In this document: one piece after another, positions 1 to 6,247 of the stretch
How the letters are laid out: every line of letters begins with the position of its first letter
Position numbering within the stretch: position 1 is the stretch's first letter
Source: JACGMN01 sp964522635
GTDB taxonomy: Archaea; Halobacteriota; Syntropharchaeia; Alkanophagales; Methanospirareceae
Direction of reading: 5' to 3'
Assembly (NCBI GenBank): GCA_964522635.1
Contig: CAZFWT010000074.1
Span: forward strand, 1-7,476
DNA length: 7,476 nt
Notes under the pieces: model-generated
The model's database searches: none
The model's input: the letters and a program-made list of their open reading frames with translations, nothing else
What the model was told of the DNA's origin: nothing
Translations under genes and position numbers: made by a program

Positions 1-112
1 TCTGTCAGTGCTTGCCAGACAGAGTAAAGATGCCTCGACTGAAGCGCTCTCCCCTGTTCAGAACCCTCATTAATTTCTGCGGTTTTAAGCTTTGCGGTCT
101 CCGCGAAAACAA

Positions 113-177
113 GCACCGCGCGACGCTAATTTTGATCGCCGCGCTCACGAGATCGTGATCGTCGCGCTTGGCGGTGC
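113..177. repeat. Interrupted inverted repeat, potential long stem
   Basis: GCACCGCGCGACG (113-125) can pair with 160-177, giving 13 base pairs interrupted by a five-base bulge on the 3' side. The bulge can be placed at 166-170 or 168-172. The loop contains a second inverted repeat, TCACGA-GA-TCGTGA (145-158). The 3' arm GCGGTG (171-176) is also complementary to CACCGC at 185-190, so two mutually exclusive stems can be drawn. The pairing is seen directly; whether the region is transcribed is unknown. Confidence 0.5.
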
Positions 178-306
178 ACGTACTCACCGCACCACACTGG
201 CGGCACTGAGCATACGTAAGCAAACGAAAGCTGCTGTAATGGCTGCCGTTTTTACCGTGATTCGACCGGGCAGTGCTCGCAGTGAGCAATAATTCCACTC
301 GTTCTC

Positions 307-315
307 TATATATAA
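307..315. promoter_or_regulatory. TATATATAA tract, weak alternative promoter
   Basis: TATATATAA resembles an archaeal TATA box and is near-symmetric, so it could read in either direction. No purine-rich BRE lies on either side. On the + strand it would start transcripts near 335-340, inside the GC palindrome. On the - strand no credible gene follows. It is a weaker candidate than the element at 361-375. Confidence 0.25.
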
Positions 316-337
316 GCGGTCACCAAACCTACTGGTT

Positions 338-353
338 GCGGGCGTACGCCCGC
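338..353. repeat. Perfect 16-bp GC-rich palindrome upstream of protease promoter
   Basis: GCGGGCGTACGCCCGC is perfectly self-complementary. It ends 14 bases before the TATA box at 368 and 7 bases before the BRE at 361. It could be an operator or activator site, or in RNA a very stable hairpin closing an upstream transcript. No T-run follows directly, which argues against a simple intrinsic terminator. The AACC-TACT-GGTT stem (326-337) abuts it on the left. Confidence 0.6.
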
Positions 354-360
354 CCGTATC

Positions 361-375
361 CGAAATCTTTAAATA
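361..375 (+). promoter_or_regulatory. Archaeal BRE/TATA promoter of the protease gene
   Basis: CGAAA (361-365) followed by TTTAAATA (368-375) is a good match to the archaeal BRE plus TATA arrangement. With the usual spacing of about 25 bases, transcription would start near 395-400, leaving a 5' leader of roughly 25 bases before the ATG at 423. I see no clear Shine-Dalgarno sequence in that leader. Confidence 0.65.
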
Positions 376-411
376 GGTACGGCTTCGTATGCACCTGCTA
401 ACCGATCCAGA

Positions 412-426
412 ATGAGTGCTGAATGA
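412..426 (+). other. Four-codon leader ORF overlapping the protease start
   Basis: ATG AGT GCT GAA TGA encodes M-S-A-E. Its stop codon overlaps the protease start codon as ATGA (423-426). It lies downstream of the predicted transcription start, so it would be on the same mRNA. Neither this ATG nor the protease ATG has an obvious ribosome binding site. It may be chance, or a translational-coupling leader. Confidence 0.25.
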
Positions 427-2342
427 CGCGAAAAATACGGTATAGAAATGTCTGCATCGCAATCGGATTTGTTCTGTTAGTATTCGCTCTATTCCTCTTT
501 ACCTCTGCTGTGGCTCAGGAGCCTGCAGTACATAAAAATCCCTATCTGGTGCGGACATTTTTGGACGAAGAAGGAGCGGCCAAGGAATCGAATTTGTCGG
601 TAACTCCAGAACCTTCAGAAAATATACAAGAACTCCAGCAGTGGATCTATAATCAAGGATATAACTTCACCGTGGCTAAAAACTGGATAACTGAACTTCC
701 GCCTGGCGAAAGAGAGCGCATATATGGTTATAAACCACTTAAGCCACCTACGGGCCCCCTTCCAGAGAATGTTCATTTTCGGACTTCGGCTGAGATATCG
801 CAACCAATAATGGTTGGACAGTCACTGGTTGGGCAGCCGCCATCCGCTTATGACGCAAGAACATACGGATATGTAACGCCGGTTAAAAATCAGGGATATT
901 GTGGGAGCTGCTGGATATTTGGAGCAATTGCAGACTTTGAATCTGATGTGGCCATATCGGAATCGAATTTGCTTGATTTCTCAGAGCAGGAAGTAGGGGA
1001 TTGTAACATTTGGGAACGATTTTGCAATGGTGGTAATGCCTATATGACTACGAATTACTTCACTAAAAAAGGAGCAGCTGCAGAATCATGCCATACTTAT
1101 CTGGCGAGAACAGATACTTGTCAAAATTGCCCTATACTCCAAAACGTGGACAATTGGCGAATTATCACAGACAGCAGTGGAAATGAGCTTAGTAAAGTTG
1201 ACACAATAAAAAATGCGATAATGAATTATGGCCCAGTATATACAACGATTTACGCGCATGGAACGTTTGACGGTTACGACGGCGGGGTATACGAATATTG
1301 GGGCATACAAACACCAAATCACGTAATACAAATAATTGGATGGAACGACTCACTCCCGCATACTCACGGCAATGGAGCTTGGCTGATTAAGAACAGCTGG
1401 GGGACATCATGGGGGATAAATGGATATGGATGGGTGGCATACGGTTCCGCAAATCTTGGAGATGACACCAGTGCAATTTCGGGGTACAACAATGCCGATG
1501 ACCAGATACATTACCACGACGAGTATGGTTGGTATGGAGCTGCTGGTTGTTCCGCTGCCACGGCATCTGGTGCTGTTCGGTTCGTACCCACCCAATGTGG
1601 TCTGTTGCATTCAGTCGATTTCTGGGCAGTTGACCCTGATATGCAGTATGAAATCAGGATCTTCGATACTCTAAGTGGTGGCCCAGATTGGTATACCTTC
1701 AGCAATCAGCTTGGTTCCACGCAAACCGGAATCACCAACGAGGAAGGTTACTATTCAATTCCGTTAGAGACGCCGTTATGGCTTGGTAGTGGAGACGATT
1801 TCATAATTCAAGTCAAATTTACAACAACGACAGGGTATAATTTCCCTATCCCGATAGACTATGAAGCATCTGCGGTTGTCTCCGGCGAGAGTTATATGAG
1901 TTGTGATGGTAACAATTTTCAAAAACGTAATAGTTACGATATTGGAATAAGGGCAAGACAAAGCATTGAAGAGTGTGGCCAGTGCCTCGGTGACTGCTAC
2001 TCAGGACCTGACTGTACGGGAGATTTGGTAGCTACAAACATACCCTGTTATGCGTGCATCGGCGAATTAGGGGCGTACTGGAAGCCGAATCAGGATTCTG
2101 CCTGCTTCGCAGAGTCTACGCCGTCCGATCTGTGTCTCAGTAACTGCCCCCAGTGCTGCAATGGTATCGATGACGATGATCCAGACGACGATATAGATTT
2201 CCCGGCTGACGACGAGTGCACCTGCGGGCTCGATCCGAGCGAATCGATGCCAATGGCGCCAATCCCAGAGCTCCCGACGATCGCGCTCTTCAGCCTCGGC
2301 CTGCTTGCACTCACCGGCTACGTGCTGCGGAAGCGCGCCTGA
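423..2342 (+). CDS. Secreted papain-family (C1) cysteine protease with lectin-like domain and PEF-CTERM-like tail
   Basis: A 639-residue exported protease. Residues 1-31 are a signal peptide: basic start, hydrophobic core at about 10-29, then AVA before QEP. Residues 32-140 resemble a pro-segment. The catalytic domain runs from about 141 to 355 with the full papain set: oxyanion Q157, nucleophile C163 in CGSCW, H300 in the NHVIQIIGW block and N324 in KNSWG. C194/C201 with the following NGG match a conserved papain cysteine region. Residues 360-510 resemble the lectin-like domain that follows C1 domains in archaeal and clostridial proteins. Residues 518-601 hold 13 cysteines and end in an acidic NGIDDDD-type segment, possibly calcium-binding. 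The tail from 615 (PELPTIAL, hydrophobic stretch, RKRA) resembles PEF-CTERM (PEL replaces PEF), implying cell-surface anchoring by an archaeosortase. The start gives an intact signal peptide. Most of the gene is A/T-richer than its neighbours, but the last ~180 bases are G/C-rich. The substrate is unknown. Confidence 0.92.
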   Translation: MTRKIRYRNVCIAIGFVLLVFALFLFTSAVAQEPAVHKNPYLVRTFLDEEGAAKESNLSVTPEPSENIQELQQWIYNQGYNFTVAKNWITELPPGERERIYGYKPLKPPTGPLPENVHFRTSAEISQPIMVGQSLVGQPPSAYDARTYGYVTPVKNQGYCGSCWIFGAIADFESDVAISESNLLDFSEQEVGDCNIWERFCNGGNAYMTTNYFTKKGAAAESCHTYLARTDTCQNCPILQNVDNWRIITDSSGNELSKVDTIKNAIMNYGPVYTTIYAHGTFDGYDGGVYEYWGIQTPNHVIQIIGWNDSLPHTHGNGAWLIKNSWGTSWGINGYGWVAYGSANLGDDTSAISGYNNADDQIHYHDEYGWYGAAGCSAATASGAVRFVPTQCGLLHSVDFWAVDPDMQYEIRIFDTLSGGPDWYTFSNQLGSTQTGITNEEGYYSIPLETPLWLGSGDDFIIQVKFTTTTGYNFPIPIDYEASAVVSGESYMSCDGNNFQKRNSYDIGIRARQSIEECGQCLGDCYSGPDCTGDLVATNIPCYACIGELGAYWKPNQDSACFAESTPSDLCLSNCPQCCNGIDDDDPDDDIDFPADDECTCGLDPSESMPMAPIPELPTIALFSLGLLALTGYVLRKRA

Positions 2343-2362
2343 GCCTGGTCGTTAACCACATC

Positions 2363-2391
2363 GTGCCGAATCATGGAGGCACCACCTTTTT
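2363..2391 (+). terminator. Weak hairpin plus T-run after the protease gene
   Basis: GTGCC (2363-2367) pairs with GGCAC (2378-2382) across a ten-base loop, and TTTTT follows at 2387-2391. The stem is short, but archaeal termination depends mainly on T-runs. The T-run merges into the TATA box of the next operon, so it may only be part of that promoter. Confidence 0.3.
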
Positions 2392-2396
2392 ATATA
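2389..2396 (+). promoter_or_regulatory. TATA box of the regulator/ABC operon
   Basis: TTTATATA lies 64 bases before the chosen ATG of the regulator. The BRE position upstream (ACCACCTT) is a poor match, so the promoter may be weak or regulated. With normal spacing, transcription would begin near 2415-2422, in the centre of the A/T dyad at 2404-2432. I see no other convincing TATA box between here and the end of the operon. Confidence 0.6.
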
Positions 2397-2403
2397 CACC
2401 ACT

Positions 2404-2432
2404 ATTTTAATATTTTACTAAAACACTAAAAT
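2404..2432. promoter_or_regulatory. A/T-rich dyad, candidate autoregulatory operator
   Basis: Left arm ATTTTAATATTTTA (2404-2417) and right arm TAAAACACTAAAAT (2419-2432) are complementary at 12 of 14 positions around a single central C (2418). The mismatches are 2410/2426 and 2412/2424. The dyad can be read as four half-sites: TTTTA at 2405-2409 and 2413-2417, TAAAA at 2419-2423 and 2427-2431. It sits over the predicted transcription start and directly before a winged-helix regulator gene, the classic place for an autorepressor site. The dyad is seen directly; its role is inferred. Confidence 0.55.
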
Positions 2433-2452
2433 CAAGAGTGGAGAAGGGGGAG

Positions 2453-2992
2453 ATGGACGAAGACACGATGCTCGACGCGGCCGCGAAGGCAGGGAAGATA
2501 CTCGGTGTCGGCGAGTCTGTGGGCCGTATCTGGGGCTTTTTGCTCCTCAAATCGCGGCCCGTAACACAAAAAGAGATCGAAGCAGCGACCGGCTATAGCC
2601 GGGGCTTGATCAGCCAGTGCCTGCAGGGCATGGAAAAGCGCACGGTGATCAACGTCGAGCGAACGGGACGGGAGAAGCACTACTCGATTAATCCTGCGCT
2701 GGCCACGAGTTACGGCGAATTCGTCGGGCTGCAATATGAGGAGCGGATGAAGCAGGTGATCGAATTCCTCTCGGAGTTCGCTGATGCTATCAGCGATGAA
2801 CGGATACGCGACTCTCTGCTCGCCATCAGGGACGAATACAAGAAAATGAGCATCGCATTTATCCTCACTCCCCGGATAATCGCTCTGATAAATGAATGGG
2901 ATATAGAGAGCATGGAGGATGACGTAAAGGATATGGCGAAAAGAATATCTATAATTATAGCTGAGGATGAAACCAAGGAGGAAACGATATAA
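2453..2992 (+). CDS. GbsR/MarR-type winged-helix transcriptional regulator
   Basis: About 179 residues from ATG 2453. That start has GGAG at 2440-2443, nine bases upstream. An in-frame GTG at 2438 would add five residues but lacks a ribosome binding site. Residues 38-66 (VTQKEIEAATGYSRG onward) form a helix-turn-helix with the pattern of GbsR-like (COG1510) proteins, in which a promoter-competent domain follows a short helical N-terminus. A wing follows (VERTGREKHYSINP, about 68-81). The rest (about 90-174) is charged and helical and probably dimerises or senses a signal. The GRIWGFLLLKSRPVTQKEI stretch is typical of the family. It is first in the operon and its promoter carries a dyad, so it most likely regulates itself and the ABC genes. 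The effector is unknown; GbsR proteins are linked to osmoprotectant control in bacteria, but archaeal members vary. Confidence 0.85.
   Translation: MDEDTMLDAAAKAGKILGVGESVGRIWGFLLLKSRPVTQKEIEAATGYSRGLISQCLQGMEKRTVINVERTGREKHYSINPALATSYGEFVGLQYEERMKQVIEFLSEFADAISDERIRDSLLAIRDEYKKMSIAFILTPRIIALINEWDIESMEDDVKDMAKRISIIIAEDETKEETI
2975..2981 (+). promoter_or_regulatory. Strong Shine-Dalgarno inside the regulator's end
   Basis: AAGGAGG lies in the last codons of the regulator, 11 bases before the ATG at 2993. That ATG directly follows the regulator's TAA (2990-2992). The arrangement fixes the start of the next gene and suggests translational coupling. Confidence 0.7.
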
Positions 2993-4306
2993 ATGAGCGA
3001 AAGAAGGAAGAGCGTTGGGGTAATCGTGATAGCGCTTCTGGTGGCGGGCTCGCTCTCACTGCTCACCCCCGTATCGGGAGCTGCCGATGCGTCAGTCGCG
3101 GAAAGACCCGCGGTCATGGTCACGGGTTATTCGGTGGAGCCCGCAGTGCTGATGCCCGGTGATACCGGCACGGTCACCCTGACCATGAAGAATCCATTCA
3201 TCGATTACTCGGCCTCGGAGACCGAGACGAACGTTGACCCGAGCGGTACTACCGAGCAGACAACTACCACCACCTCGTCGCGGGGGATGAGCGCTGAGAT
3301 CGAGACGATACGACTGAGCGCCAAGAGCCAGGATACCAGATGGATGGCTGAAAGCACGGACCGCACGCAATACCTCAATCTCGGCACCCTGGGGCCTGGC
3401 GAGAGCATGACCGTTTCACTGCCCATAAAAGTGCAGAGCTACGCGCCGGACGGCGTCTACTTCCCGGAAGTCTATATCGAGGTGGATAACGGCGATAACG
3501 TCCGGTTCCCCATCAAAGTGGAGATAGACAGCAGTGAAGTGGAGCTGCTTGAGGAGGATATACCATCCGTGATCTCGCTCGGTGAATCCAGGGCCGTTAA
3601 AATCATGGTGGCGAATAACCGACCGAATATGGTACGTGGTGTGAACGTGCTCTTGCGGTCCAGCACATCGGACCTCGAATTCACGCCACAGGGCGTCTAC
3701 GTGGGTAATCTGGAAGCCTACGAACAGCGAACCGTGAGCTTCATGCTCACCCCGCACTCGGCAGGCGCGCAAGATCTGACCCTTGAGGCTACCTACAAGA
3801 ACGGGAACAACGTGCATCTCAGCACGATGGCATCGTCCGTTACCGCACAGAGCAGCGCCGATGTGAAACTCATCCTCGTGGCCGCGCCCGATTTCGTCTA
3901 CCAGGGGGAGGTTGCAAGGATCGAGTTCGATGTCGCGAACGGTAAGGCTATGGATATCACGGCGGTCTCGGTGGTGCCGACCACGAGCGGCCTCAAGCTC
4001 CTGCCATCTGAATACTTCATTGGCGATATGGAGGTGGGCGATATCTTCTCCGCTTCGTTCGATCTCCATACGAACGATCTGGACCTCGGTGAGCTCACCA
4101 TCCCCTTTGAGCTCCTCTACAAGGATGTCGAGACCGATAAGATATACACCGGAGAAGGGTACTCAGTGACGCTTGAGGTGCGAGAGACCCAGACAAGCAC
4201 GATGCCCACAACACTGCTTGCGGGTGCAGCGGTTCTGGTGATCATCGTTATCGGCCTGGTGCTCTGGATGCGGGCACGGCGCCGGCGAGCACGGGAGCAG
4301 CAGTAG
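2993..4306 (+). CDS. Secreted, membrane-anchored COG1361-like protein, probable extracytoplasmic partner of the ABC transporter
   Basis: 437 residues. Residues 1-30 are a signal peptide (ERRK start, hydrophobic core, cleavage near VSGA-ADA). The body (about 40-395) looks like three beta-sandwich units, roughly 40-178, 183-285 and 290-395. Each has CARDB/NEW3-like phrases such as PGDTGTVTLTMKN, LGESRAVKIMVANN and YQGEVARIEFDVAN, followed by a 'GNLE/GDME' turn before the last strands. A Ser/Thr-rich insert (about 72-98) may be glycosylated. One membrane helix (about 405-426) is followed by a basic RARRRRAR tail, so the body faces outside and the C-terminus is cytoplasmic. COG1361 proteins are often annotated 'S-layer domain-like' and often precede MacB-like ABC genes in archaea. 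The position here suggests an adaptor or substrate-capturing subunit. It abuts the regulator, and 53 bases separate it from the ATPase gene. Confidence 0.8.
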   Translation: MSERRKSVGVIVIALLVAGSLSLLTPVSGAADASVAERPAVMVTGYSVEPAVLMPGDTGTVTLTMKNPFIDYSASETETNVDPSGTTEQTTTTTSSRGMSAEIETIRLSAKSQDTRWMAESTDRTQYLNLGTLGPGESMTVSLPIKVQSYAPDGVYFPEVYIEVDNGDNVRFPIKVEIDSSEVELLEEDIPSVISLGESRAVKIMVANNRPNMVRGVNVLLRSSTSDLEFTPQGVYVGNLEAYEQRTVSFMLTPHSAGAQDLTLEATYKNGNNVHLSTMASSVTAQSSADVKLILVAAPDFVYQGEVARIEFDVANGKAMDITAVSVVPTTSGLKLLPSEYFIGDMEVGDIFSASFDLHTNDLDLGELTIPFELLYKDVETDKIYTGEGYSVTLEVRETQTSTMPTTLLAGAAVLVIIVIGLVLWMRARRRRAREQQ

Positions 4307-4359
4307 AGTGAATAGGTAGCGCGAGAAAAGCACGGGAAGCATGTGCGTAAGGGGGATAC

Positions 4360-5022
4360 ATGATCCGCACTGAGCATCTGACAAAGATCTACCGGATGGG
4401 CGATACCGAGGTGTATGCGCTGAACGACGTGAACCTGGAGATTAAGGAAGCTGAGTTCGTGGCCGTCATCGGGCCGTCGGGCTCGGGCAAGTCCACGCTC
4501 CTCAATATGATCGGCTGCCTGGATAAGCCCACCAGCGGGTCCGTATACATCGATAACGTGAATACCGCAACCCTCAATGAGAACCAGCTGGCAGAGATCA
4601 GGCGCAAGAAGATCGGGTTCATCTTCCAGCAGTTCAATCTCGTCCATACCCTGAATGCGGTCGAGAACGTCGCCCTGCCACTGTTCTTCTCAGGTGTGCC
4701 CAGGGATCTACGATTAAAGCGAGCTGCGGAGCTGCTGGAGAGTGTCGGACTTGGGAATCGGGTGCACCACAAGCCCGCGGAATTGAGCGGCGGGCAGCAG
4801 CAGCGGGTGGCGATCGCACGCGCGCTATCCAACGATCCCGAGGTCGTCATCGCCGATGAGCCCACCGGTAACGTGGATACCGAGACGGGGAACACGATCA
4901 TGGATGTCCTGCAAGGGCTGAATAAAGAGGGACGGACGATTATTGTGGTAACGCACGATCCTGAGATCGCCGCTCGCGCTACACGAACACAGCGAATGCG
5001 CGACGGCAAGTTGCTGGCGTGA
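4360..5022 (+). CDS. MacB/LolD-type ABC transporter ATP-binding protein
   Basis: 220 residues, the normal length for this subfamily, with all nucleotide-binding motifs intact. These are A-loop Y19, Walker A GPSGSGKST (38-46), Q-loop Q90 in FIFQQFNL, signature LSGGQ (142-146), Walker B VVIADE (162-167, catalytic E167), D-loop near NVD (171-173) and switch H199. The sequence around the Q-loop and EPTGNVD matches the MacB/LolD/FtsE group, which works with FtsX-like permeases rather than with importers. The start has AAGGGGG (4349-4355) just upstream. It ends 30 bases before the first permease gene. It should hydrolyse ATP at the inner membrane face and drive the permease pair, probably by mechanotransmission. 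I give no gene symbol because orthology to macB or lolD is not established. Confidence 0.95.
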   Translation: MIRTEHLTKIYRMGDTEVYALNDVNLEIKEAEFVAVIGPSGSGKSTLLNMIGCLDKPTSGSVYIDNVNTATLNENQLAEIRRKKIGFIFQQFNLVHTLNAVENVALPLFFSGVPRDLRLKRAAELLESVGLGNRVHHKPAELSGGQQQRVAIARALSNDPEVVIADEPTGNVDTETGNTIMDVLQGLNKEGRTIIVVTHDPEIAARATRTQRMRDGKLLA

Positions 5023-5052
5023 GTTACTATTGGGGTGAAAGTGAGCTGAGCG

Positions 5053-6243
5053 ATGCGCGATAAAGTACTCATGGCCTACCGGAGCATACGGGAACGCAGA
5101 ACGCGATCAATACTCACTATACTCGGTATTGCAGTGGGTATAGCGGCTATTGTCTCCTTGGTGAGCGTCGGCTATGGCATGGAAGAGGCGATCACCGGCG
5201 AGTTGACGACGCTTGCTGATCTCATCTCCGTGGTGCCCGGGAAAATATCCGGGACGACCTACGTGGAGCAGGGGAGTTTTACTGATCGCGATCTCAAAGA
5301 TCTGCAGCGTATTGGCGGTATCAAAGACATCACCGCCATGACCTACGCTGCCGCGGAAGTGGAGTTCCGAAACAAACGAACACCCATATTCATCTTCGGC
5401 GGTGAGACCAAGGAGCTGGGCAGCTTCTATGTGGATCCGGTTGGGCTCAAGGAGGGTCGATGGCTCCGCGAGAACGATTATAAAGCCTGCGTTATTGGAG
5501 ACCGGGTCGCCAACGACTTCTTCGATGACCCGGTACACGTGAATGATAAGCTGATCATCAATGGCGAGAAATTCATTGTGATCGGCGTCTTTGAGAAGGC
5601 AAGCACGCTCTACGCCGCTGACGTCGATCCCCATATTTTCCTCAACTTACGCGCGGCGAAGGACGTGCTCCAGAGCGATGATGTCAAGTACATTATGGTG
5701 CGCGTGTACAACATCGATGATGCGGAAGAGATAGCCGAGGAGGTCGCGGAAACGATCAACGATAATCACGGACTCGAGGATTTCGCCACCGCGATAACGA
5801 TGGGCAGCGCGCTCGAACAGATTGGCTCGGTATTTAGTATCTTACGGGGCGTTCTGGTGGGCATCGCAGCAATCGCGCTCGTGGTCGCCTCCATCGGCAT
5901 CATGAATACGATGCTGATGTCCGTGATGGAGCGGACACATGAGATCGGTGTGATGAAAGCCATTGGCGCGAAGAGCAGTGACGTCCTCACACTGTTCCTC
6001 CTGGAGTCAGGTATAGTGAGTATTGTGGGCGGGGTAGTTGGCTGCGTAATCGGCGTTCTCCTGGCACGAATCATCAGTCTCGTTGCCAGCTCGGCACTGG
6101 GGATCGAGTTTGGCGCGGGTGTGAGGGTCGCGGTTATCCTCGCCGGAATGGCGGTGGCGATCAGTGTGGGTATGCTTTCCGGGTTCTATCCGGCACGAAA
6201 AGCCTCGCGAATGAGTCCGGTGGAAGCGGTGAGGTACGAATAG
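5053..6243 (+). CDS. MacB/FtsX-type ABC permease, first paralogue
   Basis: 396 residues with the four-helix MacB/FtsX topology. An amphipathic N-terminus (RSIRERRTRS) leads into helix 1 (about 19-42). A large extracytoplasmic MacB_PCD-like domain (about 43-260) follows. Three C-terminal helices lie near 263-290, 312-345 and 357-378. The cytoplasmic coupling segment ERTHEIGVMKAIGA (293-306) and the ending FYPARKASRMSPVEAVRYE are family hallmarks. No ATPase domain is fused, unlike bacterial MacB, so the neighbouring ATPase must supply it. A GGGGTGA motif (5032-5038) lies 14 bases before the ATG, a rather long spacing. The downstream gene is a clear paralogue, so the two probably form a heterodimer. 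Confidence 0.93.
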   Translation: MRDKVLMAYRSIRERRTRSILTILGIAVGIAAIVSLVSVGYGMEEAITGELTTLADLISVVPGKISGTTYVEQGSFTDRDLKDLQRIGGIKDITAMTYAAAEVEFRNKRTPIFIFGGETKELGSFYVDPVGLKEGRWLRENDYKACVIGDRVANDFFDDPVHVNDKLIINGEKFIVIGVFEKASTLYAADVDPHIFLNLRAAKDVLQSDDVKYIMVRVYNIDDAEEIAEEVAETINDNHGLEDFATAITMGSALEQIGSVFSILRGVLVGIAAIALVVASIGIMNTMLMSVMERTHEIGVMKAIGAKSSDVLTLFLLESGIVSIVGGVVGCVIGVLLARIISLVASSALGIEFGAGVRVAVILAGMAVAISVGMLSGFYPARKASRMSPVEAVRYE

Positions 6244-6247
6244 AGCT

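Larger units (their letters stand above)
1..422. other. Gene-free leader region rich in inverted repeats
   Basis: I see no convincing coding region here. Short open frames exist on both strands (for example a TTG-started frame at 92-292 on + and a GTG-started frame at 298-5 on -), but they lack ribosome binding sites and any recognisable domain. The region instead holds several inverted repeats. TCTGTC (1-6) pairs with GACAGA (18-23). A short stem pairs 91-97 with 101-107. A compound stem spans 113-177. TCACGA/TCGTGA occurs at 145-158, AACC/GGTT at 326-337, and a perfect palindrome at 338-353. The last 60 bases hold the promoter of the protease gene. Part of this could be the 3' end of an upstream transcript or a small structured RNA; I cannot assign it to a known RNA family. 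Confidence 0.6.

Noticed and set aside
92..292. Forward TTG-started open frame of 66 codons ending before the protease promoter
   Set aside because: I considered it as a small protein or a gene remnant, but the start is poor, no Shine-Dalgarno is seen and the protein resembles nothing I recognise.
5..298. Reverse-strand open frame of 97 codons with several cysteines, starting GTG, with TATATATA nearby
   Set aside because: No ribosome binding site, no recognisable domain, and the TATA-like tract is too close to the GTG for normal spacing. Its base pattern follows the inverted repeats rather than codon structure.
1..422. tRNA, CRISPR repeats or insertion-sequence ends in the leader region
   Set aside because: No cloverleaf with a T-loop could be formed, no regularly spaced repeats are present, and no transposase fragment or matching terminal repeats were seen.
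577..970. Repeated 13-base string GGAATCGAATTTG in the protease gene
   Set aside because: It encodes E-S-N-L in both places and occurs only twice, far apart. It is most simply chance codon reuse.
3416..4069. Long reverse-strand open frame (217 codons) opposite the COG1361-like gene
   Set aside because: It lies entirely inside a well-supported gene with signal peptide and membrane anchor. The composition, rich in His, Arg and Asp, is typical of an antisense shadow of G/C-rich coding DNA.
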